A stretch of 64,000 bases of DNA from Rostratula benghalensis (lineage: Eukaryota > Chordata > Aves > Charadriiformes > Rostratulidae): NCBI GenBank assembly GCA_013399305.1, contig VXAI01000189.1, positions 35,322 to 99,321 on the forward strand, in the 5' to 3' direction. Shown here piece after piece: positions 1-33,506 of the stretch (position 1 is the stretch's first letter; each line of letters begins with the position of its first letter). The position numbers and the translations under genes are program-made. The notes beneath the pieces were generated by a model that did no database searches, was not told where the DNA came from, and saw only the letters and a list, made by a program, of their open reading frames with translations.

Positions 1-19814
<19,814 letters not shown>

Positions 19815-19874
19815 CCTCGGGGCGCCCAGCCCGGAGCCGCCGCTGCCACCCGCCGCCGCTTGCCGCCTGTCCCC

Positions 19875-19883
19875 TCAGCCCAT
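19875..19883 (-). other. Two-codon upstream ORF in the HACE1 leader
   Basis: On the HACE1 sense strand an ATG at 19883-19881 is followed by one glycine codon and a TGA (ATG GGC TGA), 69 nt before the main ATG. It is translated only if transcription starts upstream of 19883. Such minimal upstream ORFs can stall or shed ribosomes. Confidence 0.4.
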
Positions 19884-19957
19884 GGCGCGGCGCCCTGCCT
19901 GCCCAGGCCGCCACCGGGCCCCGACCCCCGCACATGCTCAGAGGCCGGGTCGGCTGC

Positions 19958-19977
19958 GCGCATGCGCGGCGGGCGGG
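19958..19977. promoter_or_regulatory. NRF1 site plus SP1 box upstream of HACE1
   Basis: GCGCATGCGC at 19958-19967 is a perfect NRF1 core palindrome. GGGCGGG at 19971-19977 matches an SP1/KLF box. They lie 144-163 bp upstream of the HACE1 ATG, a usual position for core-promoter factors. Use in vivo is inferred. Confidence 0.6.
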
Positions 19978-20045
19978 ACCGGGGCATGGCCTGTGGCGGA
20001 GCGGCGGCATGGCCGTGGTGCTGTTTCGGTTTTTTCATGGAGTCG

Positions 20046-20350
20046 TACAATGGTTTGGGTTTGAAGGGACGTTAAATCTCGTACAGTTCCAACACACACA
20101 CCCCACCTCCGCCATGTGCAGGGACACCTCCCGCTAGAGCAGGTTGCGCAAAGCCCCATCCAGCCCGGCCTGGAACACTTCCAGGGATGGGGCATCCACA
20201 GCTTCTCTGGGCAACCTGCTCTCATGTCTTCACCACCCTCACAAGAAAGAATTTCTACCTATGATCTAATCTAAATCTGCCCCTCTTCCAGTTTGAAGCC
20301 ATTTTCCATTGTCCTATCACTACAGGCTGCTCTAAGGTCTCCCTGGGACA
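20046..20350 (-). mobile_element. CR1 LINE 3' fragment next to the HACE1 promoter
   Basis: The plus strand reads as a reverse-complement CR1 3' end: AATGGTTTGGGTTTGAAGGG, then GCAGGGACACCTCCCGCTAG and CACTTCCAGGGATGGGGCAT. The element's 3' end faces the HACE1 promoter, about 80 bp from the NRF1 site and about 230 bp from the HACE1 ATG. It is 5'-truncated near 20350 and carries many point changes. Confidence 0.92.
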
Positions 20351-22896
20351 AAAGAAAAGGGTTGGGGGGGATACTTTTTCAAAACCTGTGGAATGCAGAT
20401 ATTTTAATGTCTGCTTCTTATGGGTTTTGAAAAAATAATAATTAAAAAAATAGTGCCTTTTGAAACCACCTCTACACCGTGACCCTGCTGGTGTGGCCTC
20501 AGGCCCTTCATTTCCTCAGAATTACAGGAGATGGTGGCACCTGGCAAATGCCCCAGAGCAGGATGGGGCACCTGAAATTGCAGCCAAGCTGCAGTGAGGA
20601 TCAGAGAAGTCCCAGGCTAGGAGAAATTTTACTCTCACCGGATGAAATTTTGGAGCTTTAAATCTGAAGCATTACTGAAAACAAAGAAGGGAGCACGTAG
20701 CAATGATGAAAAGTGTGCATTACTTTGCTTGCACTTCAGAAGAATTGCAGGAAAAGGAAGATTTAGGAGCTGTAGCCTGAAAAACATATAAGTAACATTT
20801 AATAATAGCAATAATACATAAGAGTAAGGCATGAGAAGCAAAGAACAAGTGTTCATAAATTATTTGTCATCTTTGATTTCATTAAATTAGCACTCACAAG
20901 TGCAACAAAGCAGATAAAGCACTTGAATCCAAGGAGTATTTGTTATATTCTGAGAACAGACTAAGGAAATCAGTTAGGTGCTCTCAAGTCAACTGCACCT
21001 CATGAACCCCCTCCTAGGATTTGTCAAGACCTAGCTGGAATGGACTCATGGAGGACAGGTGGTGTTTGAAAAGAGCAGGCGTGGTACCTGCCAGCGTCTG
21101 GGAGGAAAACCCAGGGATTTATCAGCAAGTCCATGTAAACTAAATCCCAGTGAAAGTGCCAGAACAACAACTGTAGACACACAAAAGTCAACAAGGGAAC
21201 AACCACTATCATAAGCACCATTTCTTCTTGTTTCTTGCACAAACTCATGCTACTTGCTAAGACATTCCCAAAGAGACAGAGCGTGGTGATGAGCATTTGC
21301 ATTTTCAACGCCTTATTCTTTCCACTGTAGCAGGAAGATGTCTACAAGAAAAAGCATCTCCTAAAGTCTAACGTCTTTTTTGGTTGATGACTGTATAAAA
21401 ATTCAAGGAAGGAAAATCCAGTGGAGGCCCAAAAGCAAACCAGGTAGTAGGAATATGATCTCATTGTTCAGCGGTCACAAATTCCAGTATCACTTCCAGA
21501 GATTTTCTTCAACTCCAGATACACCCAGCTGGTTTGCAGGCTGCATAAATGGCTAAGATCTTTCTGTTTAGTAGACTACAATATAGTAGACTTCTTCATC
21601 CACAAAACCTTAGCTCAACCCTGTGAGCTGTTATTATTTACTGGAAATTCCTATTTGAAGAGTGTTTCCAGTGGTATTGCTGCTGTCCATGTCTATATTG
21701 ACTGCCATGGAGAATTAGGTGGTAATTAATTCTGTCTAGTTTAGAAGTTGGTTCTACACAGGGATGAAACACCTTATGAGGAGTCTGTAAGATACCTGTA
21801 GTAGGACTAGGTCTCAAACCAAAACCTTCTAATTTACTAAAATTAGCAGAAAGTAGTAAAATTAGCTAAAATTAATTACACCATGACAGGTATCATCAAT
21901 GATATGTCCAAATTTTGTTAACTTCCTTGGCGTCAAGGGAAAAAATGCCATCCCAATGAAAGACTGAGATTCCCAGCTTGCTGCTCCTAGCTTTTAAGTC
22001 ATTTGCTGATTGAATGCAGTCAGCAGAATTCTCTTCAATACTGAGATAAGCAGACACTCATGTATCTATCTGCTCCACTCACACATCTAAAGATGTCGTG
22101 TTCGACTGCCTAAGAATGTTGGTCAAATTTGTCTTTCACAGTGAATGAAATCAAATCAATTATCAGCCCTGCAAGAGAAACGCTGTCCCTGGATTTTACA
22201 GGAAGTTCATTGCCATGGGCATTCTCAGGGGAGACCAGACATAAACTGTGTTTCTTTTCAGAAAGATAAAACCATCAAAACAATTAAAACTATGGGGCTC
22301 ATGGCATTTATTTTGCTATGAGCAAAGTCTTCTGAAGAGAGTAAAAGTATTTTGTTTTCATAATATGGAGGAGGAATGCAGATTGTTGTCAGAAAGGGAA
22401 TGCAGTACTAAGTAAAAATAAAAAACTTCAGTTCTTTCACTCTGTACATTCTTCATACAGACATACAAAATTAGATGTTTAAGCTAGTTGGCCTACAGCA
22501 TAGAAGAAAGAGAGAAATTGATATAGCTATTTCTGTTTTTAAATCCCCAGAGAAATTTGTGGCATAAAGACTTCAGTGAACTTTGGATCTCATTTTTGGT
22601 TACAGCTTGCCTATTATTTGATTGCTAGTCTGGACAGTGCTGAGCCCAAGCATCTAGTCCTAAACTGGACCTTTTTGGCGTCACTGGATGCCAAAATATA
22701 GGAACAAACTCAATGTGTGGGAACTCACATTTCAGCTATATTCTGTTGTCTCCTTTTACCAAAAAATTGGTTTAGATTCAGTTCAGATTTACTTTAGCAA
22801 GCTTTATACTGGCAAACTATGAGACAGGACTTCAGATCCAAGCTCTTCAAAAAGGAAAAATATCATTAAATATTTACAAACAGGTAAAATAGTATC

Positions 22897-22916
22897 TTTG
22901 TTTGTTTGTTTGTTTG
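22897..22916. repeat. (TTTG)5 microsatellite
   Basis: Five exact TTTG units, seen directly. Confidence 0.9.
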
Positions 22917-24120
22917 CCACTCACACTGAAGGAGCAGGCAGCATGTTAGCTCATGTTTCATCCAGGTACAAACTAAAAATCTAACAGAATATGATATTTT
23001 TATGGGATACTCCAAGTAGGCAGGCATGATCTGATGTGCTTCCTCCTGCAGTTCCATTAGCCTTGATTTCCTTTTCTAGCAGCAGACTCTTGAGTGCAAC
23101 TTGAGTCTTTCCTGGAAGCTGCTCTGCCAGCAGAGATTTTCTTCCCTGCTGCATTGCAGTGTTAGGAGTCAGCACATCTTCCGAGCGTGGGCTTGGAGCC
23201 ATTTTTCCCAACACCCCTGTGTTCCTTGTGGGCTGAGCTAGCTTCTTCTGGACACATCATCAGACTGAGGGTGGAAACTGCTTGCAACTTCTGTGCAGTA
23301 ACTTTCTTGCACTGAAGATTAGGCTATGTAACAGAAAAAATTTGCAGAAATATAGCAGAGATCAACTTCATTCACAGACACTTACTTCAGCTACCTTCAT
23401 CTTTCCTCTGTCACCATGAAAGAACATAAGACATTCACAGAAAACAAGTCCATTCTGCTTTCCCTCTGCTCTTGAGAGGACTTCTCTTATTGCTGGATAA
23501 ATGCTCTTAGGGAACTGAGGAAATCAGATCAAGCCAATCAAGACAGAGAACCCTGTGTAATCCCAGTGAAAACACTGGTGAAGGATCTATATGTGTCTCT
23601 GTGAACTCCACTACTAACACATCTGCATCTTCCTACACACTAATTCATACAGTTGTGTTTTAGTACATCTGACCAGGTAAAATGCTACCACAGTGAGACT
23701 TCCAGTGATCTTTTCAGGACACATTAGCTGCATATCACTGGACAGATGGGCTTTATACATATATACATGAATCCTTGCTTTTCCAGATGCTTTTCAGATT
23801 CTGAGATCTATCTATTGATAGCCTTGCTGTCAATAGTATTGAGGGGAAGAAAATGCAGCATTAAGCCGTTTCACTTTTATCTGTTATCCGAACTGGAAAT
23901 CAATTGTTTCATTTGCATATACATCTTAAAAACAATCAATGCAACCTCACTTTGTTGTCAATGGGATTTATAAGACAACAATAATAATATGGATCGTGTC
24001 CACATTTATTTCTACTGCCAAATAAAATGTGAACTTGATTGTGTTCAGATTTGAGTTCTGAGCCTCATTATTTGTGCTATAGATGCCAAATGAATACTAA
24101 TAGAGGCTGTAATAATAGTA

Positions 24121-24140
24121 ATAATGATAATTATCATTAT
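24121..24140. repeat. 20-bp perfect palindrome, AT-rich
   Basis: ATAATGATAATTATCATTAT equals its own reverse complement. It lies in a low-complexity run of ATAATA/ATCATT units, so it may be a by-product of simple-repeat drift. Confidence 0.85.
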
Positions 24141-27100
24141 CATTGTTGTTGTCACAAATAAGATATGTTATTTCTATATCTTGTCTTATTTTTGAGGAAT
24201 ATTATCCTATGTAAAAAAATGCTTGTTTTATAATAACTTAATGGGATTTCTTAAAACCATTTTAAAATCTTCTTTTAATGACAATCCATTCCCTAAATAA
24301 TACTGATAACCATGTTCTAGGAAAGTATAAATTGTGTATACTCAGACTGGATATCTCTTCATTTTATTATGAAGGCATTTCATCATGGGGGAACATTCAT
24401 TCAGAAGGCTCTGAAAGCACTGCAGTCACTTTGATTCTGCCAGCTGACAGGTACTCAGCTGTGGGTCAGGACATCAGAGACACTCCCCATCACTTTCTCT
24501 GGTTTTATCTGCATTGTTGAACTGTTGAATTCTTTTCTTCTATTTCTTTTCTGCTTTACTATATGAACTATACTAAATCCTGGTTTCTCTTTCTGAGACT
24601 TATGACAGTGCTACGTAATCAGATCTGTTAAAATGTTATTGCCTAATTTTACGACTTAGATGATGTACACTGACTCTCAACAACATTCCTAAATTAAAGG
24701 ACCATCAATTACAGTTTGTGCAGCATCCATTGCTATTCTCAGTGGAGCAGTTAGTGCTACTTGACACCTACCTACATTTTCTTAAAGCTGAGTTGCTGAA
24801 ATTTCTCAGTAACAAAGCATTCAGGCTTGAATATATATTTTTTTAACTCTCTATCTAGTAAGTCCATGCTCCTGGTCTGAAGCAACTCTGCCAGTTCTTC
24901 TATATTTCTGCAACAGTTCTGGTATGTTCATTTTTTGAAAGGAAGTTTTTCTGTCCTCAAAACAAATCCATAGTGCTTAAGGATTAGCATGAAGATACTC
25001 TGAACTATTTTCAGAATGTCATAGCCCTTAACGTTGCAATATTTTGACTGGAGCTTGAAAAGCTTCAACTGTGTCTCCTATTTAAAAAACAGCATCACTT
25101 TTCTTTTAGTAAAACCCGTCTTCTGCACAAAGTACTTTCAACTAGAAAATACCACAGGGTAAGACAGAAATAGACACAAGCCTTTGTGCTAATTGTTATG
25201 CTCCTCTTGGTGTTGGCCTTGGTGGAATCAGTGAAGAACCGACTATTTAAACATCTGCTTGGGCAATAAGAAGTCAAGAATCATTCTGCCATCATCTGTA
25301 TAACTTTGGTGATGCCATTCTTATGAGATTCTTGCTGGATGTCATGTTTTCTCTACCACTTCTTTGGTTAGTTGTGTTTGCAACTATATTCTGTGCAGCA
25401 GCAGCTCCCTACAGATATGAGGCATTTTTCCTCCAGATAATTATGGCAATTTTTTTGTATTCTCCCATGTTTCTAGAACATGCATATTTACAGTTTTTTA
25501 ATAGTAATCATGACTTAAGGTCCTGTCATTCATTATCTCTATACTCAAGCAGAGGTCACAATAAGGAAACCTGCAAGGTGAACAATGCTGAAATACTACA
25601 TTACATCCTGAACAACCTAAGTGTATTAAATGAACAGTGGAACTAATTATTTTGTTGCATTTGCTGCAAATTTAGAGTTTACTGAGATTTTCATTAACTA
25701 CCCCTGTTTCATGTCCTCATTAACTCTGTAAATGCATTCAGGCTGACACTATTTGCTGTCATTCTAGAATTTATTCTATTTTGAAGGACAACCAAAATCT
25801 ATTCATTTGTTCCTGACCAACTGATTTCCTTCTTGTAAGTCTATTAAAACTGGGCTAATTTTAGTTGATAGGCAACAATGTTGAGAGACATGCTGTCACT
25901 CAGAAAAGTTCAAAGGAAGACAACCTCCTTCTTTTCTCAAGCAAATAAATAAATGAATTCATTATCTACACCTAAGAAAATACTGGCTTGATCTACCCTT
26001 TATATTCATAATAATACACAGGTGGAGCCTCATATTATAACACGATCCCTGAGATTAAAAAAAAATAATGCAGCAATTGCTACACTGTTTGGACTGGTGA
26101 TAATAGTATTTCATGTTCTGAAAGGGATCCTGTGTAGCAGCCATTGGCAGTGTGTCTTTTACACCTGCACCATAATAAAATACATGATGAAACCTTGGGG
26201 AGCACAGCAAGGCTCCCAGTAACTGTCTTGATAAAATATATGCATATTCTGCTGGGTGCTGGTAGCTTTTAACCCACCACAAAAGGCAGACTGCTCCCTT
26301 GTTATTCTAGCCAATGCCTTTATGTTTGTTTGGTGTTGTAGGGTAGGATTACCAGCCATTTTAAAAATATTTAAGCTGACAAATACCAGCAAGAGCACAG
26401 AGACACGTTAAAGGGGGCTGTGATTGCAGTGGTAAGACTGTGTTTGTACATTAGCAATTCAAAACCAGCAAGCTCTGAAGAAAAAGTACTTTTTGATATC
26501 ATCCGTTCCAGTGGCTAGTCTGTCCCATATCACGACACTTATTTTCTCATCTCCCTGGTGGGGTTGCTGAATAATTTATAGAAATAATTTTTAGAGTCGT
26601 GCAACTGAGACACGATCCGTGACATAGAGAAGATGTACAACAGCTATTTAAGCCAAGGGAGAAATTCAGTGTTTTCTAAGAAACGCGAGCAGAAGGTGGT
26701 ATACAAAAAGCAACCACAAGATGTCAGCCTTAATGAATTACAGTAGATTATTCTGATTGGCTCCTTCCTGATAAGTAACCAGTTAGGGGGAAATTATTTA
26801 TCATGTTAAAACTTCTGGGGAAAAGGTAATCTAAGAACGGTATTTCTAGTCATAAACATATTCAGAAAAACGAATTATCAGCACCAAATATACTCCCTAT
26901 GCACATTTGTTTGTACTAAAAAACCCACTGAAGATTTAACCTTTCTGCTTGAGACTTGCAGGAAGGTCATGGCAGGATTTTGTCATTTCCCACTTGCCCG
27001 GTTTTTTACACTCTTTCTCTAAACATCTGCTGTCAGAGCTGGGGTATCAGACAAGATGGTCTGTGGGCTTTTTCCTGTAAAGCTGGTTTTGTTTTTCTAA

Positions 27101-30100
27101 TATGCTTGACCATGCTCCCATCCTACAGTTGTGAATGCTTGTAAGATAGTAAGAAAGTCCAATTTCCATTTCCAATCCAAGTTTGGAGACAGCCAAGTGA
27201 CAGATATTGATAGTTGTTCCTGGAATACTTTGCAATACCCTCCCCCATAGTTGGCCATTTGAAAGCTGAAAACGGAGTTGTGCTCTCCATTGCTTTTTTC
27301 GAGGGATGCTCCGTTTGCCTCTAGCTACTCCCACTAGCAATATTCTTGTGTTTGGTACTGGTTGCTCACACTAGCCATGTTTACCATTAGTTACTGCCAT
27401 CAGTCACAACCTCCTCTTGTTGTTTCTGCTCCTTGTCCACCTTGTACTGCTTTGCTCTGCTCTGTTCTGCAGCGAAACTGCTGACAATTTCTGTGTCTCT
27501 GCTCAGCCCTTTCTTTCTGCAGTCCATACAGTCTTTCAATTGCACTTAAAAAGTTGAAGTGGTACCCAGGATCTGCACAGAAACCTTGCCACAACAGTCA
27601 AATTTCCCAAAAGGGTCTTAACCATGCTCTGAAAAAAATAGACAAAACACCAAAAGATGCTTTGACCCAGAGTTGCTTTTGGTTCCTTCCTTGTGAGATG
27701 CAATGACAAGCTGCAGCATTTGCTCCCTCAGCAATCACAGACAGGTTGCCCAGAACACAATTAGAAACCCTTACACAGCAACTTGTAACCAAAATACCCC
27801 GAGGTATGACAACACTTATTGGGAAATTAACCCCAAGCCTTTAGTTCCTTGACTGGATCTCAGCTCGTTGCTGTCAGGCAGGCTCTAAGCTCCCATCTTA
27901 CAGGGTTCTCACACTAGCCGTTGTCCTCCCCTGCACCTCACACCTCCAGCCTTACAAACCACCTAACAGAAGCTGACCAACTCCTGTCATGCAGGTATTA
28001 AGTGAAAGCACTTTTACTAAAGTTACTTCGGCCTTAAAATTTAATTCACCAGCTGCGTATTCAGGTTTCATAACGCCCTGCTTGATGTTTGCCCATCTCC
28101 CTTGGGGCATTTACTTCTGCTTTATGAAGAGAGCAGGCATGCTAGTATGCAGATAAAAGATGCTGTGGGATTTGGCTCTGGGGTTTTGGGTGGTGAGAAG
28201 CCGACAGAGAGCAGAGACACCACCCTGCAACTACCTAATACTACTCCCAAAGCAGAGACAGCCAAAATGCACTCACACAGGGCACAGAGGGAAAAGGACT
28301 GGTGTGGAGCCTCCACAAGTGTGAATCTGCATCCCACGGCTGAAAGTCACCTGCTATCTGGGGTAAGTGTTTCTGCAAATGTAGGTTGTGTGCCTTAAGG
28401 AGAGATGACTTGTGTTCTGCTAAGATCTGTTCTGTGCTTTGTAAAATGAATGCGATATGGCAGGATGTTTCAAAATTTACAAGGGAAAATAATTTGGGAT
28501 ATTAAAGCTTTTCCTGACACATCACTTATTATAACAGTATCCTTTATTTACAGTAAACTTTTGCAAATACTAAAAATAAAAAGGTAAAGGATTAAAAGCT
28601 GCTGATCCTTGTTTCTCTCAACTTTTGTCTTGTAATTTGTCTGGAATCTGTCTGGGTTTTGGTACAAAATCCATTCCTTCCTGTGAAGTTTCTGCTCTGA
28701 AAAGCACGTAGACATATTGACCACTACTGCAGTCACAAAGGATATAGAATCATAGACTCAGGAGTTAACATGCATTGATTTAGAACTCATCAATTATTTT
28801 GTAATGAGTACCACTGGAGAAATACAAAATGTCAACAAGACAAAGAAATACCAGAACTTATCTAAACATTTATCCGACATAGTTGCTTTCTGCAGAATGT
28901 CCAATGCTTCCAACATACAAAAATAAAAATTTCAGATCAGTAAGTTAATTGTATGTACATTGTTCAGTGTTTCTAAACAGAGTCTATTATAATTTGCTAT
29001 TTAAAGAGCATGTTCTTGTAGCAAAATTGATTACTGTAGCTCTTCAGCTCGTACACTAGAAGCTCCTAGAGCACTTGGTTTCATGGGTGTCTTTGCATTA
29101 GTCAGTATAACCTGAGCTCAAGTTTCATTGAAGACAGCTAATAGAGTTACTGTATTCCACTAAAGAGTTTTCTTTCCTTGCCTGATGCTTAATCAGCTTC
29201 TTAAACGTTATTCACTTATTCACCTGTTCTCAGTATGTGATTTTCTACTTTTAGCATTTTAAGACAAAGTTATAGATCGATGTTTCTTTCAACATCGGTC
29301 TCAGCCATTGACAGTGACGATAATAGACGATGATAGATGATGTGTACCTTCCGCCCATGGCAAGACACTAATTCACAATCCATTTCCTGCCCTGCATTCC
29401 TAAGCTTACCCATCACATTCCTTATCTTCCTAGTCTGCCACTTCATTTTGATCTTACAGACATGCCCACCCACAGCCACTACCTTCATCCTACTCCTCTG
29501 CATCAGCTTCCAGTATCACTTTGGGCACTTACAGGCAGAAGATGAAGCAACCCCAGCCCAGTGAGACATGAAGAGTTACCAGTTTTCTGTTGCAGTCTCG
29601 TTTCCCTCCTTGCACTGGAGTGTTTCCCAGAAAGCAGGATGTGGCTTAGTAGTGTGTCTAAAGAGCTAGCCAGGCAAATGGGCATGTCATGTACTTTAAG
29701 ACAAGATTGCTTTTTAACAGCTCATATCAAGGCTATGGAAGTATAGGATTCTTGGTGTTTTCCTGGTTTCAGTTTCGGAAAAAAAAAAAAAAAAAAAAAA
29801 CCCACATAAAAAGCTGTTTTTACATATTTCTTTTTTATGTTCTCCTGTTCTACATAAAACCCCTATTTGAATTTTGAAATTTTCAGGCCTCTCAACATCT
29901 TTGTTGCCAACTTTTTTTTCCCTGAATTTGCACATGTGACGAGATTCTTGTGGTGCTCTCCCTCCTTGAAGCACTGGATCATGCAACAAGGGACCTGCTG
30001 AGGGGCAAAACTGTAGCTGGGGTCTCTGTTTTCCAGTACATATTGCTGGTTGCTCCTCAACCTTGTGGCCTCCTTTGTCCTCCTTGCCAGATAGAGCTGG

Positions 30101-33100
30101 TCAGTTGGCCTTTCAGCTGACCTGGCCTATGGGACCCCAGAGCCAGAAAACAAATGCAGGTTAACTAGAGAATTTGTCCTGGGGGTAGCTGATTATTTGA
30201 TACTGTGGCTTGGGAACATGTGACAGGAGGAGGCTGAGCAAGTGTCAATTTTAAGGAATGATTTAACACATCTAGATTGGAGAGGAAAGGTCGTTCATTC
30301 TGTTACTCGCTAAACACCTGACAAACCTTGAGCACCAGAACACAAGTAATAATGAAAATAATCAGTAACTTTATTTTTCTTTCTGATTATAATATTTTTT
30401 TCTTTCTTGTTCTATTATTATTTGGAGAGGTTTGTCATTGGGTTGTGTCTGTTGCCAAAGGATTCAACTTTATGAGTGAAAGCAACTTTATAAATGAAGA
30501 GTTATAATCTAAAACATATACATGGTTGGGAAAAATACCCAGTCTTGTCACCCTTGTTTATGTCATCATCTCATAAACTTCCTCAGAGCAAGGCAGGGGT
30601 ACGGGTCCTGGGAAGAGAGGAAGGGGTGTGGAGGACAAGAAGCAGAACACTTTACATCAATATGAGCTATTATTTTAGGCTGTTACTCATTTCCCTCTTT
30701 GAGCTCTTTGGGGCCACCTAAGCAAAATCAGTGAGATGAATGGCCTACTTCATATATTTTGGGAAAACTCCTTGTTATTTATAGGTCAGTTCTTCTGAAG
30801 ACAATGTATGTGTAAAAACATTAAACCATGGCAAATGAAGCTATGATAAAAGCAGCTATGGTAAAGTGCTAGAAGACGTAGCCCATGGCCAAGAATTATC
30901 ACACAACAACAGACCATTTGGCAAAGTTTTCTCATACGTTGGTTATTTGTAACTTGAGTTCCTGCGGCGAGGAAAAATGACACTCTCCAGTGAGCTGCTG
31001 CCTGTAATATGCATGGGATGTCGGAGAGGGCACCTGACAGCAAAGAGCAAGGGCACACTACCCCAGTGATGTGAATGGCCGCCTGGGACAAGAAGAGAGG
31101 AATGCACAGGAAACAGCAGCAGAAGGTGGCTACAGGGAGATAAGTACTACAAAGGAGTTTAATTTATTGCCTACCGCTGTCTTCCAGGGACTGGAATGAG
31201 TTTCCCATGAAGAAAACACTACCAGCAGAGCCCTGTGCTCAGGTCATGCATCCTCACTACGTTTCAGGGCTGCAAGGAGCACCAGGACCCTGCCCTTACC
31301 CAGAGGACAAAGTTTTGACCTTGAATTTTGAAACTTTCATGTGCATATGCAAGAAAGTTTTGGGCATGAGGTAAAGAGCATTCTGAGCTGTGACATAAAA
31401 ATTTCTAAGGCAGCCCAACACCCATAGACTGTGCTTGGCTTCTACTTCCCTTGGCAGGTTTCACAGCTGACATGACTGAAATTGGCCTGTGCTAGAATAA
31501 GATGTGCCAGATCTCACATTAACAATATACTGTATTACCTGCACATAAAAATATAGAATATGACAGACCTGTGACAGACTACTGGGATGTCTTCAGTTCT
31601 TGCAATGACCTAATTTCTGCCCCCTCATAAAAGCAAACAACAGGTTTTTTTAAGCTGAAACTTTGATTTCCATACAGTACCTAAATAATTAATCAAGCAA
31701 CAAAAATTATCAACTAAACGTATTCATCTACAAAGGTACACGCAGCCATATCTATACAAGAGAGATATGTTATTTTTTTATCTCTATCCTTAAAAAAGTT
31801 CCCTCATTAAAACTGGAACAGAGGTTGAATAATAGTTTTTAATAGTTTTCTGTTTATAGCAAGGGCATCAGATACTGAAGTAGAATATTCTTCCTTGTAA
31901 GAGAATCAGAATCCAGGCATAAAGGAACTAATATTGATCTATTTACATAGAAATTATGTCCTTGTATAAATAGTTAAATAGAGCATTAGGAAGATATCTA
32001 CCTCCATGCAAGGCCAGATTTGTATATGACTACGTATGTTAAAAATTCTTTTATGTGTTGTGAAGCAAAATCTGATTTCTGGGTATCCTAACAGCATAAC
32101 TTGTGCCCTCCAACCATTTAATGTCTGTATCTAATCCTGATTATTCCTAATCTTAAATCAGAGAAAATCCTCCCCTCCCCTCCGCAGTCACCTGATCTTG
32201 ATTCCTGGATTACCTTATAAATACTTAATTGCTTATTGTCATGAATCATCTCCTTCTTTAAACACGCATTTTACATAAATCTCAAGCATTGCTCTCTTAT
32301 GCTATTATGTCTCCTGGGTATTCTAGGTATACTGTAGAAGGAAACAGCTGGGCTCATCTAATTTCTGAACCTTTTCCTCCTGCTCCAAATACAGAGCAAA
32401 TACACATGAAGCAACTCACAGATTTGAGAGGACCTGCACCCACTCAAGCATGCACACCGTGGTGCTGATCTTACCCACTCCTGAGCTTCTCTCTGTGTGA
32501 GTAAATCAGTGCCTGGGACTGCTGCCAGGCACTGGAATGGAAGTATTTGTATTGCTAAATTGTTGAAGAGAGTCCTTGAAAGAGTTTTGCCCAGGCACAC
32601 GTCTCCAAAGCAATCCCCAGTAGTAGCTCAGGAACTGGCCAAGGCTAGCCACCATTTCCAACAGGACATAGATAGGGACACCCATGTTTAGAAATGAGGG
32701 TCAACACCAGCTGATTTTTCAGCCCCAGAAAACTACTACTTTGTTAATTAGTTGACCAGTGACCCCATTCCTTCATGGATAAAATGTGAGTTCATTTTCT
32801 TTTGAAGAGCTGATGATGGCTCCTAACAAAATACCAATGCTGGGTCTAGTAGAAGGAATGCCAAGCCTCCCACAAGGCATGGTCTCCACATAGGCACCAT
32901 CTTTTCCAAGGGCTGGCAGCAACGATGCCCTGTGGTATTTGCATGGGAGAACAATCCGTTTTCCTGGGTAAATCAATGGAGAAGAAAGAACAAGTAGAAA
33001 ATGTCATTGCACCACTGAATAGAGTGGACAGTTCTGCCACCTCACCCAACTCAGAACCAATATAAACACAAAGTCCTGGATACAACTCTAGCTCTAAAAT

Positions 33101-33156
33101 GCCAGTGGACAAGATCAGGAGAATATACCAGGTATCACTATATGCTTTGCATGTTT

Positions 33157-33506
33157 TAATTAATCATGCTGATTACTGCTTGAGATTAGGATATTGGGCT
33201 TTATGTTTAAATTAGTAAAATCATTCTTATTTTCTATTCTCCAACAGAGTTAATTACTTAGCTAATTACAGAGTTAATTATTAGTTACTGACAGGTCATA
33301 ATTTGCATTGCCCATTATACAATGACTTCCCACTGGCTGCTTCATAAACTGTTGGTCTGTTTTAATGTGTATTAATTAATACAATTACAAATTATAGTGC
33401 TAACACTATTTACATATTTGTCACATGACTCAAACTTTTGCTCCTTCAACATGATTAATGAGAAATGTATGTGTCCAATATATAATATAATCATCTTAGT
33501 TAATTA
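33157..33506. promoter_or_regulatory. Candidate enhancer: cluster of TAATTA homeodomain cores
   Basis: Six TAATTA cores in 350 bp, starting at 33157, 33251, 33263, 33275, 33373 and 33501. The middle three are spaced exactly 12 bp apart. A 13-bp direct repeat (ACAGAGTTAATTA) occurs at 33244 and 33268. An octamer-like TTTGCATT and a SOX-like ACAATG lie between them. This composition is typical of conserved developmental enhancers, but it could also be AT-rich background. Confidence 0.3.

Noticed and set aside
22981..23214. 77-codon minus-strand frame with a protein-like composition
   Set aside because: Not recognised, with no splice or promoter context and no second supporting exon; indistinguishable from a chance frame.
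28742..28765. AGAATCATAGACTCAG, resembling a CR1 terminal repeat
   Set aside because: The adjoining sequence does not continue into recognisable CR1, so a short chance match cannot be excluded.
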